NCBI RefSeq assembly: GCF_026810365.1
Contig: NZ_CP113948.1
Span: 810,001 to 874,000, forward strand
DNA length: 64,000 nucleotides
Source: Flavobacterium praedii
GTDB lineage: Bacteria > Bacteroidota > Bacteroidia > Flavobacteriales > Flavobacteriaceae
Direction: 5' to 3'
Both the position numbers and the translations under genes were made by a program. The notes below the pieces were generated by a model. The model ran no database searches and was not told the DNA's origin. It saw nothing but the letters and a program-made list of their open reading frames with translations. Shown here piece after piece: positions 50,649 through 60,569 of this stretch (within the stretch, counting starts at the first letter, position 1; every line of letters starts with the position of its first letter).

Positions 50649-53600
50649 ATGAATAAAAAATTATTCTCTGTCTTGTTTTCTACCCGATTAATGTCTTTAT
50701 TGTTTTTAACTTTTGCAATAGCAATGGGAGCGGGTACTTTTATAGAAAGTAAATACAATACTGACACAGCTCGAATTTTAGTTTATAATACTTGGTGGTT
50801 TGAAGCTATTATGCTGTTTTTTATGATTAATTTCATCGGGAACATCAAACGCTATCAATTACTCAAAAAAGAAAAATGGGCTACTTTAATGCTTCATTTG
50901 GCTTTTATTTTTATCATTGCGGGTGCTTTTATAACACGTTATATAAGTTTTGAAGGTATGATGCCAATACGAGAAGGCGCAACTGAAAATCAATTCTACT
51001 CGGATAAAACATATTTGACTCTTTATATCGATGGGGATTATAAGGGGGAGATGAAACGTAGAGTTTTTGAAAAAGCTCTTTTACTTTCGCCTGTAACCAA
51101 TAATGATTTTTCTATAAAAGGAGATTTTGACAATAAAGACTTTGAAGTAGAATATAAAAATTTCATTATGGGTGCCAAACAATACATAAAACCGGATCCC
51201 AAAGGGAGTTTGTATTTTAAATTGGTAGAAGCGGGTGATGGTGGACGAGAAGAACATTTTTTAAAAGAGGGTGAAGTACAAAATATTCATAACATTCTTT
51301 TTTCTTTAAATAAATATACTGAAGGCGCCATAAATATCAATACAACAGGAGATAGTTATACGATTCAAATGCCATTTGAAGGTGAATTTATGCGAATGGC
51401 AGATAAGTTACAAGGAAAAGTAGTGAAAGATATTACTCAACCCTTGATGATGCGTTCTTTATACAGTATTGGAGATATTCGTTTTGTTTGTCCTGAACCA
51501 GCTACAAAAGGAGTGCTTGATTATGAATCTAAAAATGATTTTAAAGAAAAAAATCTTGAGGATTTATTGGTTTTAAATCTCAAAACTGATGGACAAGTAA
51601 AGGAAGTGAAAATTATGGGATCCAAAGGGAAATCAGGAAAACCAATAAATGTGAAAATTGGAAAACTTGAGTATACATTTATATATGGAACTAAAACATA
51701 TACTTTGCCTTTCAAGATTAAGCTTAATGATTTTGTAGCCCAAAAATATCCTGGAACGGAGAAAAGCTTTTCTTCTTTTGAAAGCCATGTTACAGTTCAA
51801 GATTCAACAACCTCATTTGATTATAAAATATTCATGAATCATGTTTTGGATCACGAGGGATACCGCTTTTTTCAATCTTCATTCGATCCAGACGAGCAAG
51901 GAACTGTTTTGTCTGTAAATCATGATTATTGGGGTACAACCATAACTTATATTGGCTATTTTATGTTGTTTTTTTCAATGATGGCTATAATGTTTACTAA
52001 GCATTCTCGTTTTGCAGATTTAAAAAGAAAGTTGGAAGTTGTGAAAAATAAAAAAGCCAAATTAGTATCTATTTTTGTACTATTGTTTAGTTTGAATGGC
52101 TTTGCACAAGAACACAATCATGCTGCTGATGGAGCTAATCCTGATCAAGCTGCTCATCAAGTACGGGTAAAACCTACTAAAAAACAGTTAGATTCTTTAT
52201 TGACCATTTATACCGTAGACGAAAAGCATGCTGCAAAATTTGGTAGATTGGTTATTCAAGATGCAGGGGGAAGAATGAAACCTATCAATACCTTCTCTTC
52301 GGAGTTGTTGAGAAAAGTAAGTCATTCTGATACATACAACGGAATGAACTCTGATCAAGTATTTATTTCAATGACTCAAAGTGCTCAACTTTGGATCGAA
52401 ATACCACTGATTTATATCAAATCAGGAAATGATAGCATTCGTAAAATTATCGGAATTGATCCCAAAGATAAGTATGCTCCTTTTATTGCTTTCTTTGATG
52501 AAAAAGGAAACTATAAATTATCTCCTTTTTTAGATGGAGCCTACAAAGCAGGAAATCCAAATCAATTTGAAAAAGATTTCATAGAAACGGATAAGAAAGT
52601 AAACTTAATGGAATCTGCTTTAAGTGGAAGTATATTAAGGATTTTTCCAATACCAAATGATCCAGGGAATAAGTGGATTTCATACTTGGAACTTGGAAAT
52701 GCCGGTTTAAAAGGAATGGATTCTACTTATACCAAAAGTATTTTACCTCTTTATTTTGGAACTTTGGCAAATGCGATTGAAAGTAAAAATTACAAAACTG
52801 CCGATGAACTATTGGGAAGTATTAATGATTTTCAAAAGAAGTTTGGAAGCAAAGTAAGGCCGAGTGATGATAAAATTAATTTGGAAATCACATATAATAA
52901 ATATGATTTGCTTCAAAAACTGCCTTATGCCTATTTGTTAGCAGCAATTTTAATGCTAATGTTTACTATTCTTAAGATTTTTAAAGAATCTAAAGTTTTA
53001 AATGTTTTAGTCAATTCAATGCATGTTCTCATAGGAATATTATTTGTTTTGCATACCATAACATTAGTAGCTCGTTGGTATATTTCTGGTCATGCGCCTT
53101 GGAGTAATGCATATGAAGCCATTGTTTATGTAGCATGGGCAACAATGTTTTTTGGTTTGGCTTTTGATATAAAATCAAAATTGACTGTTGCTTCAGCCGC
53201 TTTTGTAACTGCTATGATTTTATCTGCAGCTTATGCCAATTGGGTTGATCCAGAAATTGCCAATTTGCAACCCGTATTAAATTCCTATTGGTTAATGATT
53301 CACGTAGCTGTTATTGTGGCGAGCTATGGGCCATTTGCATTGGGTATGATTTTAGGTTTTGTGTCTTTAGTTTTAATATTTTTTACAAATGAAAAGAACA
53401 AAGCCAAAATGGATTTGAATATTCAAGAAATTACTTATATAAACGAAATGGCTTTGACTATTGGTTTAATTATGTTGACCATTGGTAATTTTCTTGGAGG
53501 GCAATGGGCCAATGAAAGCTGGGGTCGTTACTGGGGATGGGATCCAAAAGAAACATGGGCATTGATTAGTATAATGGTTTATGCTTTTGTGATTCACGCT

Positions 53601-53828
53601 CGTTTTGTTCCTTCTTTAAGAGGAAAATGGATCTTTAATTTAATGAGTATGTTTGCCTTTGTTTCTATTTTGTTTACTTATTATGGAGTAAATTTTCACT
53701 TGGTAGGATTGCATTCCTATGCTAGTGGTGAGGCACATTCTTTAGCATGGATCTGGTATACACTGGGATCAATATCTTTAATTGGAGCTTTGGCTTATCC
53801 AAAATATAGAAAATATTACAAGAAGTAA
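50649..53828 (+). CDS. ccsBA: ResB-CcsA fusion, system II cytochrome c assembly
   Basis: A 1059-residue protein. The N-terminal half (1-460) is ResB-like: membrane spans and a large extracytoplasmic region with DKTYLTLYIDGDY and HEGYRFFQSSFDPDEQGT before the next span. A long periplasmic stretch (about 475-750) follows. The C-terminal half is CcsA, with the heme-handling motif in ESWGRYWGWDPKETWALI and flanking His (HTITLVARWYISGHAPW, VNFHLVGLHSY). It exports heme and ligates it to apocytochromes, which this genome needs for the hemes encoded at 30-37 kb. It is a single gene. Confidence 0.95.
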   Translation: MNKKLFSVLFSTRLMSLLFLTFAIAMGAGTFIESKYNTDTARILVYNTWWFEAIMLFFMINFIGNIKRYQLLKKEKWATLMLHLAFIFIIAGAFITRYISFEGMMPIREGATENQFYSDKTYLTLYIDGDYKGEMKRRVFEKALLLSPVTNNDFSIKGDFDNKDFEVEYKNFIMGAKQYIKPDPKGSLYFKLVEAGDGGREEHFLKEGEVQNIHNILFSLNKYTEGAININTTGDSYTIQMPFEGEFMRMADKLQGKVVKDITQPLMMRSLYSIGDIRFVCPEPATKGVLDYESKNDFKEKNLEDLLVLNLKTDGQVKEVKIMGSKGKSGKPINVKIGKLEYTFIYGTKTYTLPFKIKLNDFVAQKYPGTEKSFSSFESHVTVQDSTTSFDYKIFMNHVLDHEGYRFFQSSFDPDEQGTVLSVNHDYWGTTITYIGYFMLFFSMMAIMFTKHSRFADLKRKLEVVKNKKAKLVSIFVLLFSLNGFAQEHNHAADGANPDQAAHQVRVKPTKKQLDSLLTIYTVDEKHAAKFGRLVIQDAGGRMKPINTFSSELLRKVSHSDTYNGMNSDQVFISMTQSAQLWIEIPLIYIKSGNDSIRKIIGIDPKDKYAPFIAFFDEKGNYKLSPFLDGAYKAGNPNQFEKDFIETDKKVNLMESALSGSILRIFPIPNDPGNKWISYLELGNAGLKGMDSTYTKSILPLYFGTLANAIESKNYKTADELLGSINDFQKKFGSKVRPSDDKINLEITYNKYDLLQKLPYAYLLAAILMLMFTILKIFKESKVLNVLVNSMHVLIGILFVLHTITLVARWYISGHAPWSNAYEAIVYVAWATMFFGLAFDIKSKLTVASAAFVTAMILSAAYANWVDPEIANLQPVLNSYWLMIHVAVIVASYGPFALGMILGFVSLVLIFFTNEKNKAKMDLNIQEITYINEMALTIGLIMLTIGNFLGGQWANESWGRYWGWDPKETWALISIMVYAFVIHARFVPSLRGKWIFNLMSMFAFVSILFTYYGVNFHLVGLHSYASGEAHSLAWIWYTLGSISLIGALAYPKYRKYYKK

Positions 53829-53840
53829 TTCGGTATTGTA

Positions 53841-53890
53841 TTATATAAAAAAAGGTTTCGATAGTTTTATTGGAACCTTTTTTTATATAA
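53841..53890 (+). terminator. Terminator of ccsBA
   Basis: TTATATAAAAAAAGGTT and AACCTTTTTTTTATATAA form a long AT-rich dyad with a T-run, 13 bases after the stop. Confidence 0.75.
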
Positions 53891-54083
53891 AATAAATCTT
53901 ATTTTTTTAAATTTAAAATTGCTTTTATCGATAAAAATGGCTTTTAATTGGGTTTTGGCATGGTATTTGAAATGTCTAATACTAGATAATTGTATTAGGT
54001 TTATATTTTTTAAAATGCAAAATGGTTGGTTAGTATTTTGGTTAAAGAATACCTTGTAGATTATCATTTACAATTAGTTAATG
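53891..54083. other. Spacer between two terminators, possible short transcript
   Basis: It lies between the ccsBA terminator and the hairpin at 54084-54114. A 40-codon plus-strand frame (53937-54059, MAFNWVLAWYLKCLIL) is hydrophobic but has no ribosome site. The orphan terminator suggests a small RNA or leader. Confidence 0.3.
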
Positions 54084-54116
54084 AGATGCTCCTTTTGGAG
54101 CATCTTTTTTTTTTGA
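54084..54116 (+). terminator. Orphan terminator
   Basis: AGATGCTCC and GGAGCATCT arms with a 4-base loop, then a 9-base T-run. There is no recognised gene directly in front of it. Confidence 0.85.
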
Positions 54117-54285
54117 TGGAATATTTTAAACCAAATGTTGGTATAACTTTTTCAAATGAACAGAAAATAAATATAAGCTTTCCATTTATTTTTATAAAAA
54201 ATTAATTTAATAATAACAGTTGTTGAACTATAATATTTTCTAACAAGACAAATAAATGTTTAATTTTATATCAAAATTTTAAAAC

Positions 54286-54831
54286 ATGAAAAAATTAGTA
54301 GTAGCGATTTGCGCATTGTTCTTTTTTAGTATCCAAATTCAAGCACAAGTGAAACAAAACATCTATCAATTTAAAGTAGAAGATTTATCAGGCAAGACTT
54401 TTGATTTTGCCTCGCTAAAAGGTAAAAAAGTATTAATTGTTAATACTGCTTCAGAGTGTGGATACACACCACAATATAAAGAATTGGAAGCTTTGTATAA
54501 ACAGTACAAAGACAAAGGTTTTGTAATTGTTGGATTCCCTGCCAACAACTTTGGTGGTCAAGAGCCAGGAACCAATGCAGAGATTAAAACATTTTGTCAA
54601 GCCAATTATGGTGTAACTTTCCCTATGATGAGTAAAGTTTCTGTAAAAGGCGATGATATGTGTGAGATGTATAAATTTTTGACACAAAAATCCAAAAATG
54701 GTGTTCAAGATTCCAAAGTAGAATGGAATTTTCAAAAATACCTTATCAATGAAAAAGGTGAATTAGTCAAAGTATATCTTTCTAAAGTAAAACCAATGGA
54801 TGAAAACATTGTAAATTGGGTAAAAGGATAG
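54286..54831 (+). CDS. Secreted thiol peroxidase of the glutathione peroxidase family
   Basis: A 181-residue protein with a signal peptide (ending IQIQAQ). The peroxidatic Cys lies in VNTASECGYTPQYKELEAL, followed by GFPANNFGGQEPGTN (the conserved Gln region) and KVEWNFQKYLI (Trp-Asn). The second Cys in KTFCQANYG is where thioredoxin-dependent members carry their resolving Cys. Expected to reduce peroxides in the periplasm. It is a single gene with its own terminator. Confidence 0.93.
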   Translation: MKKLVVAICALFFFSIQIQAQVKQNIYQFKVEDLSGKTFDFASLKGKKVLIVNTASECGYTPQYKELEALYKQYKDKGFVIVGFPANNFGGQEPGTNAEIKTFCQANYGVTFPMMSKVSVKGDDMCEMYKFLTQKSKNGVQDSKVEWNFQKYLINEKGELVKVYLSKVKPMDENIVNWVKG

Positions 54832-54885
54832 TTTTTTAAGTGGTCAGTGATCAGTTTCTTAGTAATAAGTTCCGATAGCGTTAAA

Positions 54886-54922
54886 AAAAAGAGTTTGCTA
54901 ATTTTAGCAAACTCTTTTTTTA
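54886..54922. terminator. Bidirectional terminator between gpx-like and dus
   Basis: AAAAGAGTTTGCTAA and TTAGCAAACTCTTTT arms share a 2-3 base loop, with A and T runs outside, between converging genes. Confidence 0.9.
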
Positions 54923-54938
54923 TATCCATAACCCAAAA

Positions 54939-55883
54939 CTACCCTTTTGCAATAACTTCCTTAACAGTAGCTTCGTAATTTCGGATACTTTTTGATTTTT
55001 TGATGTTTTTATGAACCTTATGTGGATCTGAAAATATGGCCGAGAAATATTCCCATAAATGATGCATTTTCAGTAGTATGTGTGTTTGACCAGATAATGA
55101 CTCGCTGTATCCTTGGTAAAGCGTATCATGGAATTCGCTGAACAATTCCATTTTGTTTTTTGGATATTCTGTAGTATTACTTTTAATCATACTTGGTAAA
55201 AAAGGATCTGCAATCAATCCTCTACCAATCATCCAATGATCAATAGAAGGAAAGCGTTCTTGCATTTCGTGGAATTTAGTTACCGAAGTAATATCGCCGT
55301 TGTAATACAGTTTGTGCTTAGTGTTGTCAATACATTGTTGGAACGCATCCAGATGCACACCACCTTTGTACAGTTGTTTTCCTAAGCGGGCATGTATGGC
55401 AATGTTTTTTATTGGGTATTTGTCTAAAATTGGTAAAACATCAAGAATTTCTTGTGTTGTATCATATCCCAAACGCATTTTCATCGACACAATGATGTCA
55501 GTTTCATTATGCGCTCTTTCAAGTATATGATTGATTTTTTCGGTATTACTGATTAGACCAGAGCCCATACCCGATTTGGTAACCATTGGATAGGGACAAC
55601 CCAGATTCCAGTTTAGTTCTTTATATCCAAGTTCTCTAACATATTTTGCCACAAATATAAATTCATCTGCATCATTCGTAATCACTTGCGGAATGACTTC
55701 TAGACCAATGTTGTTTTCTGGAAGCAAATCACGCTCGTAAGATGATTTTATAGCCAATTTACCATTCAAACGAATGTAAGGTGAATAAAAAGTATCTATT
55801 CCTCCAAAATATTTATTTTGAGCATTTCTAAAACGAAAATCGGTAAATCCTTGCAAAGGGGAAGAAAGCAGTGTAAAACTCAT
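54939..55883 (-). CDS. dus: tRNA-dihydrouridine synthase
   Basis: A 314-residue TIM-barrel flavoprotein. LLSSPLQGFTDFRFRNAQNK opens the FMN site. The catalytic Cys is in WNLGCPYPMVTKSGMGSGL. SMKMRLGYD, IHARLGKQLYKG, YYNGDITS and MIGRGLIADPFL complete the family signature. It reduces uridines in tRNA D-loops with NADPH. The Dus type cannot be told. It is a single gene. Confidence 0.94.
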   Translation of the reverse strand: MSFTLLSSPLQGFTDFRFRNAQNKYFGGIDTFYSPYIRLNGKLAIKSSYERDLLPENNIGLEVIPQVITNDADEFIFVAKYVRELGYKELNWNLGCPYPMVTKSGMGSGLISNTEKINHILERAHNETDIIVSMKMRLGYDTTQEILDVLPILDKYPIKNIAIHARLGKQLYKGGVHLDAFQQCIDNTKHKLYYNGDITSVTKFHEMQERFPSIDHWMIGRGLIADPFLPSMIKSNTTEYPKNKMELFSEFHDTLYQGYSESLSGQTHILLKMHHLWEYFSAIFSDPHKVHKNIKKSKSIRNYEATVKEVIAKG

Positions 55884-56000
55884 AGTATGTATAAAAAGGC
55901 AAAGATACTATTCTTTATGGGGTTATGGTTTGTCGGTGGGGTTATGTTTTGAAGCTATTTATACCGAACAGGTTTAAAAAAAACTATTGGGAAACCGCAA

Positions 56001-56030
56001 ACCTAACAGTTTTTTTTTAACCTGTTAGGT
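56001..56030. repeat. CCTAACAG palindrome, copy 3
   Basis: ACCTAACAG and CTGTTAGGT arms with a T-rich loop, the same unit as at 24178-24204 and 24309-24335. It lies in the gap between dus and the acetyltransferase gene. Confidence 0.6.
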
Positions 56031-56087
56031 ATCATATTTTAATGATATAAATAGTAAAGTGAGAGATCAAAGCTAATTACCAAAAAA

Positions 56088-56585
56088 TCACTCCAAAATC
56101 AATTGCATAAAAACCGAATGCAACCAACGATCAAATTTATAACCAGATTCTTTGATGATTCCAACGGTTTTGAATCCAAATTTCTCATGAAAATCAATAC
56201 TGCTTTGGTTTTCGGCATCGATTACTGCAATCATAGTATGCAATTTTTGGTTTTTGGCCAATTGTATTAATTCGTATAATAGCAATTTTCCAATCCCTTG
56301 TCCATGATGTTCATTATCTACATAAACGGAATGTTCTACAGTGTATTTGTAAGCTTCTCTGAAACGAAATTCGCTATACATACCAAAACCAACGACTTTA
56401 CCATCCTGTTTTGCAACAATTACAGGGAAATGTTTGTTGGTTTTATCTTCTAAAATGGCTTTTTGTTGTTCGTAAGTTCGAATGTTGTAATCGTATAAGG
56501 CAGTTGAATTTAGAATGTTATAATTAATAATATCCAATATGGCTTGCGCGTCCTCGGTTTGGTAAGGTCTTATTTTGATTTTCAT
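56088..56585 (-). CDS. GNAT acetyltransferase (phosphinothricin-acetyltransferase-like)
   Basis: A 165-residue protein. The acetyl-CoA motif A is HSVYVDNEHHGQGIGKLLLY, followed by MIAVIDAENQSSIDFHEKFG. IRTYEQQKAILEDK and VVGFGMYSEFRFREAYKYTVE match the phosphinothricin/methionine-sulfoximine acetyltransferase subgroup (PAT). Likely substrates are amino-acid analogues. It is a single gene. Confidence 0.9.
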   Translation of the reverse strand: MKIKIRPYQTEDAQAILDIINYNILNSTALYDYNIRTYEQQKAILEDKTNKHFPVIVAKQDGKVVGFGMYSEFRFREAYKYTVEHSVYVDNEHHGQGIGKLLLYELIQLAKNQKLHTMIAVIDAENQSSIDFHEKFGFKTVGIIKESGYKFDRWLHSVFMQLILE

Positions 56586-56629
56586 TTCTTTATTTATTTC
56601 TCATCAAAAATAGTAAAAAGTTGTTCTAT

Positions 56630-56663
56630 TTGAAGGTATTCGATGGTCAAGTTTGTAACTTTG
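56630..56663 (+). promoter_or_regulatory. Promoter of menD
   Basis: TTG at 56630-56632 and TAACTTTG at 56656-56663, the -33/-7 pair with a wide 23-base spacer. Before the ATG the leader contains four near-copies of CTTCTAA (56688-56715), a simple repeat in the 5' untranslated region. Confidence 0.5.
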
Positions 56664-56722
56664 CTTTTTAGGTTGTAGTTGTAAAACTTCTAACTTCTAA
56701 CTTCTAATTTCTAACTTTAAAA

Positions 56723-58384
56723 ATGGTTTACCCCAAAATACCTTTAGCACAAAGTATTATTCAAATTTTATTAGCCAAAGGGATCACTAATATTATCATT
56801 TCACCTGGTTCTCGAAATGCACCACTTACAATAGGTTTTGCCAGTAATCCCGCTTTTCAATGTTACAGTATTGCCGATGAGCGCTCAGCAGCTTTTTTTG
56901 CACTGGGAATTGCGCAGCAAACTGGTAAACCTACCGTACTTGTTTGTACTTCGGGATCGGCATTGTTAAACTATTATCCTGCTTTTGCCGAAGCGTTTTA
57001 CAGTCAGATTCCACTGATTGTACTTTCAGCAGATCGTCCGCAAAGTAAGATAGACATTGGCGATGGGCAAACCATTCGACAGGAAAACGTATATGCCAAC
57101 CATTCTTTGTATAATGCTAATTTATTGGAAGCAGTTTCAGACGAAAATGATCTTAAAATAAACGAAGCCATCAATACGGCAATCGATAAAAAAGGTCCTG
57201 TGCATATCAATGCTCCGTTTGAAGAACCTTTGTATGAAACAGTTTCGGAACTAAGTGTAAACAGTTTCGTTTTCGCTTCCGCTAAAATTATACAGGAAAT
57301 TAATAGCCAAGAGTTGCAGGAATATGCTACTCTATGGAACAAGGCTACCCGAAAACTGATATTAGTAGGTGTAAACGATCCTGAAAGCATTTCCAATAAG
57401 ACTATCGAGGCTTTCGCCAATGATGAATCGGTAGTAGTGATGACAGAAACAACATCGAATGTGCATCACGCTAGTTTTATAAATAACATTGATACTATAA
57501 TAACACCTTTTACAGCGGAAGATTTCGAAGCTTTTCAACCTGAAATTCTTATCACTTTTGGTGGAATGGTAGTATCCAAACGAATCAAGGCTTTTTTGAG
57601 AAAATACCAACCCAAACACCATTGGCATATCGATACATTGCGAGCCTATGATACTTTTGGATGCTTGACAAAACATTTTGAGGTAACTCCCAATACTTTT
57701 TTCGAGGCTTTTATACCCTTGACAAAAATTATTGAAAGTGATTATTTTTCTAAAATGAATGCGGTTAAAACCGTGCGAAAAGAAAAACACGATATTTATT
57801 TGTCCAAAATTCCTTTTTCAGATTTCAAAGTTTTTGAGAACGTGATTGGTACTTTGCCTCAAAAGAGTCAATTGCAAATCAGTAACAGTTCGGCCATACG
57901 GTATGCGCAATTAATTCCAATTGATCCTTCAATCGAAGTCTATTGCAATAGAGGTACAAGCGGAATAGACGGAAGTACTTCGACTGCAATTGGTGCAGCT
58001 GTCGCAAATGTAAAACAGACTGTATTTATAACCGGAGATATTGGTTTTTTATATGATAGCAATGCACTTTGGAACAATTACATTCCGAAAAATTTTAAAA
58101 TCATTTTGATTAATAATGGTGGAGGTGGAATTTTTAGAATTTTGCCAGGACACGATGAAACGCCTGTTTTTAATACTTTTTTTGAAACTTCGCATAATTT
58201 GACTGCCGAACATTTGGCTAAAATGTATGGATTCGATTATGTTGCGGCCAATGATGAGTTGAGTTTGACTAACGCATTAACATGTGTTTATAGTCAAAAT
58301 GAAAATCCTTGCATTCTTGAAGTTTTTACCCCAACATTAGAGAATAATTCTATTTTATTGCAGTATTTTAAAGAGTTGGTTTAG
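56723..58384 (+). CDS. menD: 2-succinyl-5-enolpyruvyl-6-hydroxy-3-cyclohexene-1-carboxylate synthase
   Basis: A 553-residue thiamine-diphosphate enzyme. ISPGSRNAPLTIGFA and IADERSAAFFALGIAQ (Glu for ThDP activation) identify MenD. The ThDP/Mg2+ site is GDIGFLYDSNALWNNYIPKN. It joins isochorismate and 2-oxoglutarate in menaquinone synthesis, which provides the quinol for the NrfD-type subunit at 31-33 kb. Length is normal. It is alone here. Confidence 0.96.
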   Translation: MVYPKIPLAQSIIQILLAKGITNIIISPGSRNAPLTIGFASNPAFQCYSIADERSAAFFALGIAQQTGKPTVLVCTSGSALLNYYPAFAEAFYSQIPLIVLSADRPQSKIDIGDGQTIRQENVYANHSLYNANLLEAVSDENDLKINEAINTAIDKKGPVHINAPFEEPLYETVSELSVNSFVFASAKIIQEINSQELQEYATLWNKATRKLILVGVNDPESISNKTIEAFANDESVVVMTETTSNVHHASFINNIDTIITPFTAEDFEAFQPEILITFGGMVVSKRIKAFLRKYQPKHHWHIDTLRAYDTFGCLTKHFEVTPNTFFEAFIPLTKIIESDYFSKMNAVKTVRKEKHDIYLSKIPFSDFKVFENVIGTLPQKSQLQISNSSAIRYAQLIPIDPSIEVYCNRGTSGIDGSTSTAIGAAVANVKQTVFITGDIGFLYDSNALWNNYIPKNFKIILINNGGGGIFRILPGHDETPVFNTFFETSHNLTAEHLAKMYGFDYVAANDELSLTNALTCVYSQNENPCILEVFTPTLENNSILLQYFKELV

Positions 58385-58545
58385 TTCTAGAATTAAGTTG
58401 TGAAATTAATAAATGTATAATTCTTACTTTGGTAAAAATATAATTAAAAATGCTTTAAAAAAATAATGTATAAAAATCGCACATATTTAAAATAAATGAT
58501 TAAATTTGAGATAGTTAAACTAAAATAATCTTTAAATATTTTATT

Positions 58546-58887
58546 ATGAGTGCAAGAGATGAATTAATTTTAAAGTATGCAGCCGATTTGAAAGACAAAT
58601 GCGGCATTGTTCCGGATATGAATTTATTGACAAAAGTAACTATTGGTTGTGGACCGTCAATTTATAATCCAGATTCTTCTACAGTTTCAGGAACACAAAA
58701 AGCAGAATTGGTTACTGTCAAAAATAATTTTTTAATTAAGAAATTGGGTTTACCTGATGATTCAGCTCTTGATGCAGGTATAGATGCTGTTTTAGAAATA
58801 TATGGAAAATCAAATAAAAATAAATACAGAGCCGTTTTTTATTATTTATTGGCTGTTCATTTTAAAAAAGAAAGTGTTTTCAATTAG
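58546..58887 (+). CDS. DUF2853 family protein
   Basis: A 113-residue protein, beginning MSARDELILKYAADLKDKCG and containing VTIGCGPSIYNPDSSTVSGT and ELVTVKNNFLIKKLGL, a compact helical cytoplasmic protein. This matches DUF2853, whose function is unknown. A terminator follows. Confidence 0.88.
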   Translation: MSARDELILKYAADLKDKCGIVPDMNLLTKVTIGCGPSIYNPDSSTVSGTQKAELVTVKNNFLIKKLGLPDDSALDAGIDAVLEIYGKSNKNKYRAVFYYLLAVHFKKESVFN

Positions 58888-58908
58888 ACCATAGATTGAC
58901 CCGAATAT

Positions 58909-58936
58909 AAACGTCCTTAATTGGGCGTTTTTTTAT
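58909..58936 (+). terminator. Terminator of the DUF2853 gene
   Basis: AAACGTCC and GGGCGTTT (one G-T pair) around TTAATT, with seven T. Confidence 0.8.
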
Positions 58937-58971
58937 GGGATTATTTTTCGAATTCCCATTTTCAAACTTCG

Positions 58972-58979
58972 TACCTTTG
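58972..58979 (+). promoter_or_regulatory. -7 box of the cvfB-like gene
   Basis: TACCTTTG, a perfect TAnnTTTG, 43 bases before the ATG at 59022. Confidence 0.6.
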
Positions 58980-59021
58980 CGCTTTAAATAAGTTGTTCAA
59001 CAACTCAGAATCGATACAAAA

Positions 59022-59876
59022 ATGATTGAAATAGGAAAATACAATACGCTTACTATATTACGGGATACCAAAGTAGGTTTGTTTTTAGGAAACCCAGAGC
59101 AAGACCCCGAAGGAGTACACGATATTCTTTTACCCAATAAATATGTTCCAAATGAATTTGAAATAGGCGAGGAGCTTATTGTTTTTGTTTATTTGGATCA
59201 CGAAGAACGTCCAGTTGCTACAACTTTAGAACCTTATATTTTACTTAATGAATTCGCACTCCTACGTGTGAATTATACCAATCAAATAGGAGCTTTTATG
59301 GATTGGGGTATGGAAAAGGATATTCTAGTTCCGTTCAAAGAGCAAGCGCGTCCTATGGAAAAAGGAAAGCGTTATTTGGTATACCTGTATATGGATGAAA
59401 AAACAAATCGTTTGGTAGCCTCTAGTAAATTGAATCAATTTTTGAAAAATGATCATCTTACCGTTGAAAAAGGAGAAGAAGTAGAACTAATCGTTTCTCA
59501 TATAACAGAACTTGGTATCAATGTGATTATCAATGAACTGCACAAAGGGCTTTTGTATAAAGACGAAGTTTATGATGACGCTATTCGTACAGGCGATCGT
59601 ATGCGAGGATATGTCAAGAATATTAGACCGGATAACAAAATAGATGTTTCGTTGCAAATTCAAGGTTATCAGAGTATAGAGCCCAATGCTGAAAAAATAT
59701 TAGACGAATTGAGAGCCAGTAGGGGCTTTTTGCGTCTAACAGATAATTCTCATCCCGAAGACATAAAAACGGTTCTTAAAATGAGCAAGAAAACTTTTAA
59801 GAAAGCCATTGGTGCTTTGTATAAAGAGAAACTTATCGAGATAAAAGAAGATGGTATTTATTTAGTAAAGGAATAA
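59022..59876 (+). CDS. cvfB: CvfB-type S1-domain RNA-binding protein
   Basis: A 284-residue protein. Three S1-like OB domains follow each other (about 1-65, 70-140, 145-215; the third contains ELGINVIINELHKGLLYKDE and the second INQIGAFMDWGMEKDILVPF-like strands), then a C-terminal winged helix (about 225-284: SKKTFKKAIGALYKEKLIEI). This is the layout of CvfB/YitL. It probably binds RNA and affects gene expression. It is a single gene with a terminator. Confidence 0.9.
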   Translation: MIEIGKYNTLTILRDTKVGLFLGNPEQDPEGVHDILLPNKYVPNEFEIGEELIVFVYLDHEERPVATTLEPYILLNEFALLRVNYTNQIGAFMDWGMEKDILVPFKEQARPMEKGKRYLVYLYMDEKTNRLVASSKLNQFLKNDHLTVEKGEEVELIVSHITELGINVIINELHKGLLYKDEVYDDAIRTGDRMRGYVKNIRPDNKIDVSLQIQGYQSIEPNAEKILDELRASRGFLRLTDNSHPEDIKTVLKMSKKTFKKAIGALYKEKLIEIKEDGIYLVKE

Positions 59877-59882
59877 AAAAAA

Positions 59883-59922
59883 AGAAAGACTAGTCATTTT
59901 GATTAGTCTTTCTCTTTTTACT
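59883..59922 (+). terminator. Terminator of the cvfB-like gene
   Basis: AGAAAGACTA (59883-59892) and TAGTCTTTCT (59904-59913) with an 11-base loop, then a T-run. Confidence 0.8.
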
Positions 59923-60569
59923 TTTGTTTGTATCCTGTAGACATAAACAAAAATAAAACATTTTCGAACATTCTAGAAAGTGTTCAAACTCTTTTTAAAC
60001 TCAAAGTATATAAAATACTAAATTAGTATAAAGATAAAAACTCTTTTTAAAATGGATTGTCTATAAATAGAGCTATTACTTTGATAGTAAAATGTAAATT
60101 TCACAATAAAACCATTGGTTTTCTATACATTTAAAGATTGCAATCTAGTAGTGTACTTGTGTAAAGTAGTTGTATTGTAAATCTTTTTCCTAACCTTTAG
60201 GTGTTACTTTTTATCAATTACTATTTGGGTAAAAGCGGTATTTAATTGCTTGTATTTTAAAATAGTTTTTGAAAAAATTATATAATTTAAAACCATAAAA
60301 ATAGAAGCGACAATAATTTCAATTTTACTCAAAAAAATCATTTTTTAGGTTAATAAATCAGTGAAAAATAGATTTGCTAATCTTGACATAAAACTAATGT
60401 TGACTTAATATTACTATGATTAGCAGGAAATAAAAGTAATAAATAATTCAACTTGTGATTGTTAAAATAACAGGTATTTTTTCTTTTTTTTAAACTTTAA
60501 CACTTCTAAAGTTATATTGAAAGAAATGATTTAATAATTGATTTTCAGTGATTTGTATATTCGTATTAA
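59923..60569. other. AT-rich intergenic region without recognised gene
   Basis: About 650 bases. No frame over 30 codons, no tRNA, and only one weak dyad, TGCTAATC (60375-60382) with GATTAGCA (60418-60425), too far apart for a terminator. Confidence 0.4.

Noticed and set aside
53867-54067. 66-codon minus-strand frame after ccsBA
   Set aside because: It begins near one hairpin, crosses AT-rich spacer, is rich in Lys and Phe by composition, and has no conserved pattern or ribosome site.
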